NCBI GenBank assembly: GCA_008921705.1 | Contig: VFFE01007186.1 | Span: forward strand, 610,441 to 674,440 | Source: Burhinus oedicnemus | Lineage: Eukaryota; Chordata; Aves; Charadriiformes; Burhinidae | DNA: 64,000 bases | Direction of reading: 5' to 3' | Notes under the pieces: model-generated | The model's input: the letters and a program-made list of their open reading frames with translations, nothing else | What the model was told of the DNA's origin: nothing | Database searches by the model: none | Shown: positions 39,322 through 52,480 of the stretch, in pieces | How the letters are laid out: each line of letters starts with the position of its first letter | Numbering within the stretch: the first letter of the stretch is position 1 | Position numbers and translations under genes: made by a program

Positions 39322-39560
39322 CAGAATCCCAGCATGGTAGGAGTGGGAAGCAACCTCCAGAGATCATGTAGTCCAACCCACCTGCTTAGAGTTGCTCACA
39401 GCCATTTCCAGTCAGACTTTTAATATCTCCATGGATGGAGACTCCACAATCTCTCTGGGCAACCTGTTCCAGTGGTTGACCACCCTGATGGTTAAAAAAG
39501 TGTTTTCCTGTGTTTAAATATAATTTCTTATATGTCGGTTTGTGCAATCCTTGCAGCACT
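39322..39560 (-). mobile_element. CR1 LINE, 3' end fragment
   Basis: The plus strand carries CAGAATCCCAGCATGGTAGG, GTCCAACCCACCTGCTTAGA, AGTCAGACTTTTAATATCTC, CATGGATGGAGACTCCACAA, TCTCTGGGCAACCTGTTCCA and GGTTAAAAAAGTGTTTTCCT. This is the reverse complement of a CR1 3' region of a different subfamily from the one at 35528, with the terminal 8-mer repeat worn. Similarity to the consensus continues, weakening, through TTTCTTATATGTCGGTTTGTGC to about 39560. Confidence 0.88.
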
Positions 39561-42259
39561 CCTGGCCAAAACCTGAGAAAACCAAAGAAATCACCAGAAC
39601 AACTGCATGATGTTAGGCAGAGCTGAGGGTGCTCAAGCCAGGGCTACCAACAGCAGCTTTCCCAGCATCTGAGCCAGAACCAGAATGCTTCGGAAATGGC
39701 AAAGCCCTCACATGCAGTATCACCTTGTAAGGTCAAGGACAGCCAAAATCTGATTCAATCAACATTGACTTAAAAAAAAAAACAAACCCAAACAAACCCA
39801 AAAGCATGAGCAATGTGTTCTGAGGTAGAGAAGTGACTAACCACCAGCACCAAGGGAGGAGGGCAGGCTCACGACTATTGTGCAGCACATCCGTGAGGGC
39901 CAGGAGGTGGGGTGGAGGGGGAGCCACAGGAGAAGGGAGTGAAGAGGGAAGGCAGCAGGAAAGGGTGATGACATAGTTTAATAGAATTGATTTATGAATC
40001 ACTGACTTTGTGAAGTTAATTCCATATTCACTTTTCCCTCCGCCGCTTCCCCACTCCCAATAAAGTTGTCTCTGTTCTAAACCCTTGAACTCATTGTTTG
40101 TTAGTAGGGAAGTATTGCTCATGAGGGAGACACAGACAATGCTCATTTAATTTCCCAGCTTTCCCAGGAGACTCTTGCGGGTATTATTTAAGGAGTGTTT
40201 TCAAAAAAACTGGCCCTCTTTACTACCCACAGCACCTCCACCTAGACAACCTAGACATCAGTCAACATTTGCAAGTCATCAGTTAATCAACAGTGAGGAA
40301 AGGTAAATTGAAATGAAATACCTTAACTGATTAATTTCATTAGCTTTGCTCTAATACAGACGCCCTCTGAGAGGCACATTCTCACTGGAGACCGGTAATA
40401 AACGTGTTAAGCGCATGAAAAGAAAGTGATACAATTGTGAAAGCACACACGCAGGTAAAATTTTCCCAAAGGCTGTGTGGGAGAGCATGTAGCAGGAGCA
40501 GACATGATTTGGCTACCACGTGCACTACCCTAGGTGCAAGGAAGGAAGTCTCCAAATGGTGGATTTAACATGACTCTCTGCGGCCACATCACAAAGCGCC
40601 CGGAGTGGCTTGTCCCTCCCAGCCCCTGTGGGAATCAGTCTGAGGAAGCCTGATGCTATAGAGATGTTTCCTGTATATTGTGTGGGAAACTCAACTAAGT
40701 GCAAACTACCGGCAACAATGAGACAATAAATTATAATAAACAGGAAAAATAGCATTGGCTCCTGAAATCAATGGCTGGAGCACATGAAACTTTCACAGCA
40801 TTGATAAATGAATAAATATAACAAAAAGCATTTGGTTTTGAAAGAATGGGCAGTTTTATCTGCACTGAAAGGCTCCTTTTCTGTTAGCTAAATACATGTA
40901 AAAAATAAACACCACCGAAAGACTTTGGCTGAGATTTTCACCACGGGAGAGGTGATTTAGAAAGCTGCACAAAACTCTGATTCCTTTGCTTGGCCCTGAA
41001 AACTGCAGCACAGTCTGAACAAACAGCCACCTTCTAGCAACCCCATTGCATCATCTAACCACGTCTGCTACTCAGCCCACACAAAATGATCACATCTGAA
41101 ACATGAGCCACCCCTCTCTTCTGAAAAATTATAAAAAATATCAACAACAACTGAGCTAAAAACTACTGGAAGCAGCCTGCTGTCCAACGAAGAAGACCTG
41201 GAATACTCTGAGGATTAAATATTGTTCATCTTGTGCACATATGTTATCATATTGAATTCAAAGAAGTGAGCGGTGAGAGCTGAAATGAGTGGGAGTAAAA
41301 AGCATGCAGTACTTCAGAGGAGACACTGAAACACCTTGCAAGCCCAAGGGAACTGCAGTACTGAGCACTTTTCATTTACCGCCCCTTTGATATCCAGGCT
41401 CTGCAAAAGAGCTTAAGAAAATGCTTAACTTCAGCTCAGGAGAGCTGTCCCACCTGAGACAAAAATTAAGTCCATCTCCAGACAGTCTCCAGAAGGCTCA
41501 AGGACCTTGTGGGACCAAGCTCTGAGGGGCAATACCTAGCTGGGATATAGCAGCAAGGTTTAGGCTGCATTAGAGGTCTCTGCCCTTCAACAATGAAAGA
41601 CCTGAGAGAACCCCACCAAAGATTTCTGAGGAGGCACAAGTAAACCGTGTAGGGTGAAAAGTTACCCTTTCAATATCTTGGGGGAAAAAGAAAAAAAAGA
41701 ACAAAGCAAGCAGCAGCAGCAGGAGCATAGAAACCACTCCAATTGTTCCTGAGTTAATTTATTTCAATTAGTTTTGGCTGAATCATATATCAATAGAACC
41801 ATGACACGGGAGCAAGAAGGTGCATAGGTTTAGAAAGAATACGCATTTTGCAAAATGAACTGGATTGCTTGTTTTCTGGTATTCCATAATAAATTGTTGA
41901 AAAGAATGCAAAAAAAGTGCTACACTCAGATCTTAGTACAGTATTGAGGCTTTACCTCTTGCAGTATATAATGAAGAATTAGTTTCTTTTATCCTAGATA
42001 GGAAAACTGCCCGGTTTAGTGGAAATTGGCTAACCGACACATAGAAAGCAATGCTAGATGGCAACGACTTGGCTCTTGAATAGCTTCTTGTGAGAAGGCA
42101 CCCAACACTATGAAGGCATTCAGCACTACGGTTAGAAGGGGGAATACTCACTGTCTCAATTAAATTAAAAAATGATAAGAAATTGTAGGCAGTAAATAGT
42201 GTAAGAGGGTGCGTAAAGTTTGGTTTCACAGAGAGAGGCAGCCTTCAATGGGAAGGGAA
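39561..42259. other. Unique DNA, no gene seen
   Basis: Contains A-rich and (AAACCC)-like sequence at 39771-39800. A 137-codon minus-strand frame (39733-40146) has a proline-rich stretch translated from CT-rich DNA and no domain. The stretch 40310-40450 looks compositionally like conserved non-coding DNA but cannot be proven here. ACTGAGCACTTTTC at 41360 may be another old repeat scrap. Confidence 0.5.
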
Positions 42260-42640
42260 AGCAATCGCACGGCTCTTGTCACTCTGCAGAGTGCTGTGTT
42301 CAGATCTGCGTACCCCATCACTGACACATGCAGACTATGCTAAAAGAAGCATTAAAAAGCTAAGAACATGGAAGGAATGATTTTAAAAAAATAACTGAGT
42401 TAAATATGTCTAAGCTTGGCTAAGGCAGTAGAACGCAATAGCAACCCCTAAATATTTGAACAACAAAGAAAGAGAAAACTTAGCAACAAGGGAAATAACC
42501 AGATTAACTGCAAGATACAGAAAAGTGTTCTTAAAGAAAGATCCATTATGTCTGGTCTACAAATGACAGAAAGCCTGTCACCAAGCACATTCAAAGTTAG
42601 ATTGGACAAAATGCTAGTTAAAGTATAATAAAGAGTTGTT
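42260..42640 (+). mobile_element. Ancient CR1-type LINE fragment
   Basis: GAGTGCTGTGTTCAGATCTG followed by CGTACCCCATCACTG corresponds to the CR1 stretch GAGTACTGTGTTCAGTTCTGGGCCCC. About 250 bp further on, CTGTCACCAAGCACATTCAA and AGTTAGATTGGACAAAATGC correspond to the 3' part (CTGGAAACATTCAAGGTCAGGTTGGACAAAAT). Order, strand and spacing agree with a single worn plus-strand copy, with poor similarity between the two anchors. Confidence 0.55.
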
Positions 42641-45600
42641 CTGTGCTTACAGCTTAATCTGTTTGATGCCTATAGTGTTTTCCATCTTTCAAAGAACCTA
42701 AACATCAGAATAAATAAAATGCATCGCCTACCTTTTACTTTATGAATAGTGAAGTTATTAATTTTAGAAAACATTTCTGAGAATTCTTCCTTTTAGCATA
42801 AACAATCTTCGCTTGTTCACTACCCATAAATAAGCTGTTATAATGGAAGAGGTGTGTTGATAGTCCAACAACTACCCTGAAAAGCCGCTGCATGCCAGCT
42901 TCGTATTAACCATCACCCTAAATAGATCATACATCTCTAAAGGCTTCCTATACTAAACCATACGAAGCAAATACAGTACGGTATAAACAGCATCCAACTG
43001 CGAATACCAAGGTAACCCTTGCGGCGGTGAGACTGAGCAGTAGAGGGCAGCATAGACCAGGAGTAACTGCAGAGTCACACGGTCCAGAAAATACCCTGGA
43101 TTTGTAGGAGGTGGAGAGGGGGACCTTTACGACTAAATGCATGCTGATCTCTCTTACGTGTGAAGCCCAGTATATTTGAAACCACGGGAAGTTGTTACCA
43201 GCCCTTCATCAAAGAGCCTCCCCAGCCTCTGTCATGGCCAGTCTGTGCTATATTCCTTTTCCAAGGTGACCTCACCTGGTGTTGCCGCGAATGTTTGTGC
43301 CGCAAGGATTGCAGCACGGACTCCGTAGCTCCTCAGGTCACCTTCCTTTCCACCCCCAGCTTTAGCCCCTACCTTCCACCTGATCTTAATCTTTAGGCAA
43401 AAATATCTCAGGCAGGATTTACCGGGGTAAAATCTGAAAATGTATTTTCTTGGGTAAAAGATCAGGAAAAAAAGGCGCAACTGAATGAAAAAGTATGTTT
43501 ATTTGGTGAGAGTCTGGTGCAGCTGCATTTTTTTACGTGTTCCTTCCTTCTGTTCCTTCAAGTCTTTTCACAGATTAAAGACACAGGATCTGGAAAATGT
43601 CCCTTCTGGAACTGCATGAAAATCTTACCTCAGTGGCTGTATCCTGGTGCCATCTCCTCTCCTAGATCTTTCCTTTAACTGTCTGGGCCTGATTTTTGCC
43701 TACCTTTTGTTTTATCCTCTGTACTGCTTTTGGCTCAGAACACAGTCTGTGTCCTACGGCCTTCAACTCTTTTCTTCCCACTCCATCTGGCTGGTTTTCA
43801 GTCATTTGCAGCTTTCCCTTTATAATATTTTTCTTTGTCTTCTAAAATCAAAGTAGACACAGGCTTTAAGTCAGCGTTCTTTCTAAAAAATATTTCTGCA
43901 GCCCTGTATCCTAAACTTCATTCTTCTATTGTTATGGTCTATACACATACATGCCCAAGAACGCACACATAAAATGAAAGTACTTAACATAAACATTTTC
44001 CTAGCATTACAGGATGAAAGCGATCTCAGTCTGACCACTTATTTTCTCTAAATTTAGTTATGTTCAGAAACCATAGAAACAGACAGAAAAAAAGAATTAT
44101 TATTATTTGCACTAATACATCAACTAGAAGCCTTTGTCATGAACCAGAACCATATTGCACTAGGACCTTTAAAAGCACAGGCAAAGATGACTATAGCCCT
44201 GTTCCAAAAAACCCCAAACTTATCATGGAAGTATAACATGAGGCACTAGGTGAATTATTTATTTGCATTTTGTAAGGTGTGGATAACTGCACACAATAAA
44301 AGTGAACAGGTCTCTGCTCTGAACCTCATCTGCTCTAAATAAACAGAGAATACAAGGAGACCCAGAGGCACAAAGAAATAACATACAAGAAGTTAGCAAC
44401 ACAGGAACAGAAAAACTCACTCTCTGCTCCGTAGCTAGTGTTCACTAAGGCTGGCTATTTCTTTGCACATTCCACAATTTCATATTTTAGATATAATTAA
44501 AAACAGCGACCTTTAGTAGTCACCTTTATTGGCTGTGGCACGTAGCATAGGAAAAAGTGTTCTCTTTTGCTGTTTGTTTTGTACTGTACCCATTACCACT
44601 GTGCACATTCAGATGTGAATTAAAAGCAAATTTTAACTTTATCGGTGTGAGTCATTTAGCAATATTGTTCCAGACACTTGAACTGTTAACAGTCATAATT
44701 GAGTCTAATTATTCTGCAAAATGTGGAGGTTTTTATCAGCATTAATTCATTTAATAATCTAATACAAATATATAGAATTGTGTTTTTAAGAAAGGAAGAC
44801 CACACAACCAAAAATACAAGCCCAAAACTTTTTGCAGAGGTCTCAGACATACTAAGTATTAATTTTTTCCTTTAAAAAATCAATAATTGAAGATTCTTTT
44901 TAAAAAAACCCACACAAACCACAAAAACACACACTCTTTTTATTGTTATTCCTTAGGAGGAAGGAATTCAGTACCAAAGCAACAAAAGTGCCCACAGTCA
45001 CATTTAAAACAAGGATTCACAACTTATTCTTAGTTTCATGATGAAAGGAGGAAAGCTTGTCTGAAAATGGAGCGTTAACCCATTTTTGCCGCAAAGCTGA
45101 AGAAAAATCTTGCGTCTTTCATTCAGCAGAAGAGTGAGAAACTGTATATGTATATGCACGGGTGTCTGTACATAGACACGTAAAGGAAAAGTGCAAAAGA
45201 AGTCTTCCACCCTCTTTCCTCCCACAGCACCGCTCCGCAGTGATCCAAGCTCTCTTGCAGGACACGTGGTTAATCTGCAGAACCTTGTTAAATAATAAAT
45301 GCACAGCACTGGCAATTCAAAGTTTGCTGAGAAGAGTACGCACCGGTTTCTGTAAAGTGCTGAAGACCGGCAGAGCTCTGTTGATGCGAATAATTTGGGA
45401 GCCACTGGTTTTAGGACAAAAAGGCCATGCTGAAGAAGTTTAGATTTCAGGTAGAGAGATGGCAGGAAGCATGTAAATAGTCCCCATGGGTACGAAGATG
45501 TTCCTCAAACACAGATGGTGAACCTGCTGTGATATGGAGGCTTCACCTCCCCCTTCAGGTCCCGAGGAACTGCCTCAAGCACAGCCCAGCTGCCCGTTTC

Positions 45601-46389
45601 AGCCACTGCCTGTGAGTGAAGCTAAATGTAGCTTACTTACCAGTCACCACCTGAAGAAAAGAGGCCTATTATCCCGAGGATGTTTGAGCAGATGATGTGG
45701 AAGCTACCTTCAAAGATTTCTGGCTGAGCTAGCATTTAGCTAAGGGAAGGGTTCTGAGGAAGCATTACACACACTCCCTTTCCCTTCTCCCCAAAACTAT
45801 ACCTTGGTCTGAGTTTTAGTGGGTCCTGATGTTTCTCTGAGAAGTGTGTATGAAGAGTGTATGAAGAGGTATGTAGAAGTGGCAGACCTTGGGATCCTGG
45901 ACTCTTTCACTAGGGATAGAGTCTGGGGGTGCAGAAGTGAATGACCCTGAGTAAGCAATATCCTTTTTCTGTCACTGCATAAGAAGAACACCCAGCTGGA
46001 AATTCAAGTCATGTGTCCATTTCTCTTGGATCACATCAGTCTTCAAAATGCCCTAGAATCTCAGCCAAAGCTGAGACACTTTAATGAAGATGAGACTGCA
46101 AAGCCTGGAAAGAGGAAAAGCTAAAACCCAAGGAAGATAAAAGACCCCTAAGAGGCTCCACTTCCAGCTGAAATCATTCCACTTACATACCATCCTTTCA
46201 GCATTACACTTAAGAAAATTAGCACCATCTAAACTTTGATAATGGAAGGACAATCAAGCAGCACTGTAGATGTTACTACAAGGTCTTCAAGGAGTGATAA
46301 ATACAGCCAAGAGCAATTTGTCTGACAGTTTGTACTGTGAATACAAGTAATTCCAACCAACATATATATAACAAAGAAATACTATAGAC
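42641..46389. other. Unique DNA, no gene seen
   Basis: Includes a more GC-rich patch at about 43000-43400 with a candidate CTCF motif. Open frames to 133 codons (45004-45405, minus) show no domain. Direct short duplications such as GTGTATGAAGA lie near 45846-45870. Confidence 0.5.
43037..43051 (+). promoter_or_regulatory. Candidate CTCF binding motif
   Basis: GCAGTAGAGGGCAGC fits the CTCF core (CCDSNAGRKGGCRSY) at all positions but the first. A 15-bp match occurs by chance fairly often, so only binding data would confirm it. Confidence 0.3.
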
Positions 46390-46530
46390 CCCGAATATGT
46401 CCCTGAGGGATACCAGATGACACTGAAGACACCAGAGATCAAAGCAATAAATTTTAGAAAATAAGAAAAAGAGTATAATTATAGTCGATGGCCAAAAGAG
46501 TCAAATGCCACATGGAAGTTCAAAAGCAGC
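46390..46530 (+). repeat. Possible ancient interspersed repeat
   Basis: GTCCCTGAGGGATACCAGA and, about 100 bp later, GATGGCCAAAAGAGTCAAAT followed by GCCACATGG echo a motif pair (CCCTGAGGGACACC ... ATGGTGTCAAATGCTGC) that I have seen in interspersed repeats of several amniotes. The family name is not recalled with confidence and the identification is tentative. Confidence 0.3.
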
Positions 46531-48126
46531 AGGCAAATGTAGTAATAACCCTGCTGCGTACAAGTCCACACGCACATTATCTGGAAAGAGAAAAATAAAA
46601 CTCAAAATTATATCTATAGTTTATCTGCAGAGCTGTTTGCACTAACCTTTGACTGCAATGACAGTGTAAAGACAGAAATCCTTGATTTTCTATGGACATT
46701 ACTTTTGCTGTCATACTTCCCTCCTACAGCAGCTGCCTTTCTTAAAATATAAAAATATTTCCCATATTCGTTTGAGTAAAAAAGTAGATGTGATGATCAG
46801 ATAGATAATTAGGAAGAAAAAAACTCGAGGGGAAAAAAAAAATGGAACAGACAAAACAAGACAGGATGTTTGATGTAATCAAACCACACTGTTATTTTGC
46901 TGCTTACTCCTCCACTTTCTCTATCCTTCATCTGTGCACCGTCTTCTTAGCTTATAAAATCATTACCAAAGGAAATTTGCTTCCATACTTGTCAAAAATA
47001 TCGGTACATATTCTGGACTGAGTGTAATAGACAAACATCAATTTCATTAAGGTCTTGAGATGCACCGAAACATTTGAAATTTTCAAACAACTAGCTGGCA
47101 AATACAAAGACATTTCCAATAATCAAAGTCTGTAAAATCTAAGTTTAAATGCATTATAATATTAACACTTCATTAAGAGATCTAAATATGGCAAGCAGTA
47201 GGGGAAACAGCAGTTCTGAAGCACAGCTGCAGAAAACATCAGCATTCGGTTAACCCCTGCTTACAGTCGTCGGTTTTGGTCAGGGGCTGCAAATGCATCA
47301 TAATTATAGAGACTGTTATTATCTTATTAAACGCTCTTGAGATTTCTAATTTTGCCCAGCATTGGAACAAACTAAGACCTTTCTAAGCATTCTAGGGAGC
47401 CACACATCAGACAGAGAAATAAATCTGCAGGATAGCTGATTGCCCAACAAACGGATTTGTCATACGCATTCTGCCAGAGAGAGCCTGAGTCTGCATCCCG
47501 GCACCTCCCGGGTGTGGGAGGCCCAGATTTAGGACTGTTCCAAACTGTACGGAACAGAGAACTGACTCTGAATCTCGTGCATCTCGGCGGCGGCAGTGTC
47601 TCTCCACCAGACAATCTGCCCAGAACATGAGAAATCTTTGTCATTGAAATCTTGGGGGTGGGGGTGGGGGGAGAAATGTGTTTTTACAGGAAAGTTTTAT
47701 TTTTGGCAATTTACCATCTTTATGAGAAAATGACCAGTTAAAATTTAAACTGCAAAAGGCAGAAGAAAAGTATTCCGTGGATATCATCTAATTAATATAT
47801 GCCAAAATCTGATGAAATGCTAATAACAATGCTAACACTGAACACAGAGTATTTAAATTTAGGGCAAAAAGAAATAACAGATGGAACAGAGATATATGCA
47901 GAGCTCTTACATTCATATATTCATCTACTTATGAATATATTAGCATCTGACTCACAAATAAAACATATTGAAATAGTCACAGCAGCATTATCTACAAAAA
48001 AAGTCAATCATGAAATTTTTAACATGCTACCATTTGCAAATGTAAGCTCATTTAAAGACGGGTTTTTTAGAAAATTATTGATTTTTTCTGTGCAATTAGG
48101 AAAAAGAAAAGACTTTCCTTGTTAGC
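46531..48126. other. Unique DNA, no gene seen
   Basis: Contains a G-rich tract at 47654-47671. A 108-codon plus-strand frame (47799-48125) is AT-rich without domain content. No gene is supported. Confidence 0.5.
47654..47671 (+). repeat. G-run tract (GGGGGT)n
   Basis: Three runs of 5, 5 and 6 G separated by single T residues. It could form a G-quadruplex if one run is shared or a bulged fourth tract is used. Confidence 0.7.
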
Positions 48127-48190
48127 AGATTCAGTCCTGCACCACTGCCATCAATAGGACTCTTGCCATCAGCTTCAATGGGAAAAGAAT
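48127..48190. repeat. Old amniote interspersed repeat fragment
   Basis: GATTCAGTCCTGCACCACTG, then CCATCAATAGGACTCTTGCC and ATCAGCTTCAATGGGAAAAG, match the chain GATCCTGCA - CCATTGAAGTCAATAGGACTCTTGCCATTGACTTCAATGGG of the same family as 15376 and 31741. Confidence 0.5.
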
Positions 48191-51100
48191 TATACCCTGT
48201 GTTAGCTTTCAGCAATTACATTGACATTATCAGTGATTTACTGAGTGGTATTTCAAACATGATACCATATGTCAGCTGATACCAAGCAAGTTTGAGTGAC
48301 AAAGTTCTGATCATAACCACTTGGTTAATAAATATCACAGCTATTGAGCCTCTAGAGCATTTAAACTCTGACAGCTAGGGCATCACCGTAAAAAAAAAAA
48401 AAGCCTTGAAAAACCCTAGGAGACTCAGCTCTGAGTTCAAATGACTTCCTCTTAAGTCTTCCACTTCTCAAGTTGATTAAGATTCAGTACATAGCTCTGA
48501 TTTGAAATCGAGCAGTTCAGCTAAGGGGGGAGACTGGAAATTTTCTCTTGTTGATAGATAGAAGTGGGAAATAGTATTGCTAACACTTTGTGATGATTTT
48601 CAACCCTTTCAGATGTGCCGACATCCGTATGAATTTAGGCTACTGAATTACGTTTGCTGTTCTGAGCTACATTTCAGAGACTTTTTAGAACTGCCCCACA
48701 GATCCAAGGTTCTGTAGGCCACCAATTGCAAATCGCTGCTGTCTAAACACTAGTTTAAAAAACATGTGGAAAGATTTTTGTTCATCATAATTAAACTACG
48801 TAGTTTAAAACATCTATGTCATTTTTGGTTTGTATTGGTCCAAAGCTTTTGAACCTCCAGGTAATTATTTTTTACTCTTGCTTTTACATCACTTAAATGA
48901 CATTGATTCTGGTTAAGTTAGTTCTAATTTGAAGACATTTGAGAGTAGAGTTCAGCCTTTTGTGCTTTAACGAACATACACTTTCTTTCCTTCTCTTGCT
49001 TTGTTTTAATTGTAAGTTATGAATATCTAACTTTACTCTTACAGACTTCATTTACAGACAGATCTTACAAGATGTTCAACATTGTAAGTAAGAGGTCCAG
49101 AAAGCTGGGGGTTTTTCCATTGCTACATTCATTTCCCATAGATTTTAAAACTGTGTTAATTCCCAAGAGTTCTCTTGCATCTCAACACTTTTTCCAGTAT
49201 CTAAAGACATAATAACTCTTTATCATTACCAGGAAAGCCAGCAAAAAAACTCCAACATTCCTGTTTCTTTGAAATTTAAATTTTCTATTCCAGATTCCCC
49301 AAATACCAAAACCAAGCTGAAAACAGGAAAAAAAAGTCAGAAACATAAGACGAAAATGATACCAAAGGAAAATTTAGCCAGTGTCTTATTATTGGTAGTG
49401 CACAAATAATACTAGCTATTAACTTTCATTTTTAAACAGCTTTTCTGAGTTAAAGATCTTTCAAAAGATAGAATTTCAAATGCATTTTGTTAGAAAGGGC
49501 TATTTAGATAAGAACAACAACAAAAAATGAGCAAGCTACTCAATCTACAGAAGTAGTTTAAATCGTTATATTGTCTGTTTTGAATGATGTTCACGGAGAA
49601 GCACGTCATTAAGGAAAGGGCAAGGTAAATAATGAGGAGCTGACTATCCACTGCAGAGAAATAAAAAAGCAGGATTCTACAAGCCAGGGAGCCTGGTGCT
49701 GCATCTTTCAGTTAATGGGCTAAGAGAGTCTGAATTAACATTAGAGCTCCGTACTGAGAGATCGGAAATGCAGGAAAAAGAGAAACTAGAACATCCAGGG
49801 TAAAATCAGCTGCTGTGTATACAGGCCAGAGGATGTTATTTGGCTGCAGGGGAACTGGTGTGGATCATCAGTTTGTACATCAGCCCATTAGCCTCATGCT
49901 GGTTAACTGTATTTTTTCAGCTGGGAAGTATTTAAGGCCACATGTTAAAGCTATTTTTTTCTCCTCCCTACTAGACTCACAAGGAGGAACAGGAAGAAAT
50001 CTAAAGTAAATTAAGAGTAATAGCAAGGTATTGACTTGCTAAACTAACTTATTGAAGTCTTTTAGATCATATGAAGCTTGAAATCAGAGGGGCAGAAAGA
50101 GGGAAATGACAGACAACATATGGAAAATGAAAGATCAACTCAGAACATGAAAAGTTTGCATGGTTTTTGAAGCCAGCAGTAAAACCTGTTAAGAAGAACA
50201 GGTGTTGCTTTCTGATTTAACCATGGGTGATACCTGGAGCAAAGTCATGAAATCTCTGAAGATTCACTCATGTGATCAGAAGAGGGATTCGGTGCTTGGT
50301 GGAGAATCTGAGGGTGCGGATGAGCAATACAGCTGTGTTAGCCCTTGCCAGCTGTTGCTGAAGGGAGGGAGGGCTCCCTCCCACTGCCCTCTCCTTGCTC
50401 TTGCAGGGGCTCTGGCATTCGCCTGAGCTGGCAGTGAGCTGGATCAAAGAGCTAGACTGGCAGAATATTAACGCCCCCTTCCCCTGCAGCGTGAATTGTA
50501 CTGAAGAGCTGGAGCACCGTATTGGAGGAATTTTGAAAGCAGCATGTGGGCAGCAATGACATGTTTGAAGTATGCTTCCCCCCCACCACCGGAGCATACA
50601 AATGCCCGGACTTCCTTATGAGACAGCTCACCATCCCACATTTTTGGTCCAGACTTTGTGCATTGAAAAAAAAAAAAAAACCAAAAAAAACCAAAAAACC
50701 TGCTGAGCGGTGTGTGTGGATGGCTGTGTTTAATTTTGCATGCCCTTCCACTGGTCGGCCGCCCTTCCAAACCTTACCCCCAATCATTTAACCACGCTGT
50801 AATCTGGGCAGCGGCTGTCAGAGCCCCCGCCTAGAAGTACGCTTTCTTTTATGCTCCCCTTTTCTTTTCTCATTTATGGCTGCTATAAAAAAAAATTCCT
50901 CGTCTCTGAAAAACATGACACTGAACGGGTGCAGCCAGAGTCTGTTTGGAGGGAATCCAGCATCTTCTATAAACAGTTCAATTTCACCATATTTAACACA
51001 AGTGCCTTTAAATAATAGTAATATTTTGCTTTCAAATATTATTTTGGCCTTTGACCAATGTTCCATTTTATGTCCAGTCTGCGTTACAATGTTTCTGACC

Positions 51101-52480
51101 TGTTATGTACTGATCTTTCTTTCAGAAGAGATAAACTCCTAAAAATAGCTCTTTATCTGCCCAAGACTCATTTATAATTTTACAGCAGATTATAATTTCA
51201 CTGATGAATGGGGAACTGCAGATGGAGCTGAGCCAACACTAAAATATCCAATCTCACTTTGGTATCTTCCAAGTATTTTCTTCTTCAGCACAATGCTCTG
51301 ATATTATTTCTGCTAAATGACCTCCACGTCATGATTTTGCAGTTAAAGACAATGAAATATCCAACAGTTGCATGTAACTGAGGTCAAAGGCATGACTGAT
51401 ATATCTTTTGGGAACAGAAGGCTGAACGTGGTGTGAAAACAGGAAAGAAGGAGGAAAAAAAAAAAGAGAGGGAAAAAGAAGCCGCAAAAACACATCCCAA
51501 AAATTCTGGCTTGTGGGCAAATAGCCTGTCAATTCAGACAGAATTGAACTGGACACTGAAGGATCTTTACAAAGTGTGACAGAGAGATTGTACATTCCCC
51601 CTAGGAATTTCATAGTAACTTTGTAGTAAAGGCTCTAGTTTGTAATTACGTTTACACTACTGTTTATTTGGAACGCTATTATTTTGAGTACAGAGACTTC
51701 CTTGCCCCACAGACATCACTGGTTCCGCATCTTCCTGTCTACTTACAGGCACTTGTCTGCCACAACATGCCTTGTTTAGTGAGAGGTTAATTTATATGCG
51801 CTTGATAACATTTTAACAATACTGGTCTAGAAAATTATCGGTATCAAATGCACAATTTACCACAGGCTAAGCAAGGGTGCGAAGGCAAATTATATTGGTT
51901 ATTTTGATTTGGTACCTATCTGTCTGGCCGTCTTTCTGCACCTTACCCCCAGTGAAAGGGTACGATGGGAAAAAACCTCAGTATGGAGAGTTAGGGCAGA
52001 ACAAATGATGCAGTGTAAATGCAGTGCTAGTTCACCCTCTGGCGACATGTCCACTTGCATAATTACAACAATGCAAGTCTCTTCTCTTACTCATTCTGTA
52101 AAAGCAATTTGGGTTCTCTCATCATTTGAAATACAGAGGGTTTTTTCCAACTCAGCTCGTCTCGATTGCACTGAGGCAGGAGCAGTAACATGACCACCAC
52201 AGTCATCAGAGCTGACTGGGAAGCTGCACATGGTGAGGAAATGGCAAGAGGCGGCGGAGGGAAGGACGACGCCTTCAGCCAGGCCAGATGCAGGCAAAAA
52301 AGGATGAGGGACCTCAACCATAAACTCGCGGAAGGGTTTAAGGAGAAATTTAGCCTGTTGCAGTGAACGACATTCACTTTGCTAAGTACTTTTTTGAAAG
52401 TTACATTATTACACTGCATTCTTGCTGAGGCTCCTCCAATTCTTTTTCCTACCCACTCGTGCTCAGACAGGCAAATCCTT
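48191..52480. other. Unique DNA, no gene seen
   Basis: A-rich runs at 48390-48402 and 50666-50700, a 41-bp pure purine tract at 51441-51481, and a GC-richer patch at 50300-50540. Overlapping open frames of 100-111 codons on the minus strand (50268-50787) are translated from GC-rich and A-run sequence and have no domain. Confidence 0.5.
51441..51481. repeat. Polypurine tract
   Basis: Forty-one consecutive purines on the plus strand, including 11 A in a row. It lacks mirror symmetry, so a triplex-forming role is not indicated. Confidence 0.75.

Noticed and set aside
39733..40146. 137-codon minus-strand frame
   Set aside because: Low-complexity proline and serine stretches from CT-rich DNA; no domain or conserved motif.
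50268..50787. Cluster of 100-111 codon minus-strand frames
   Set aside because: Overlapping frames through GC-rich and A-run DNA with no domain; mutually exclusive and without splice support.
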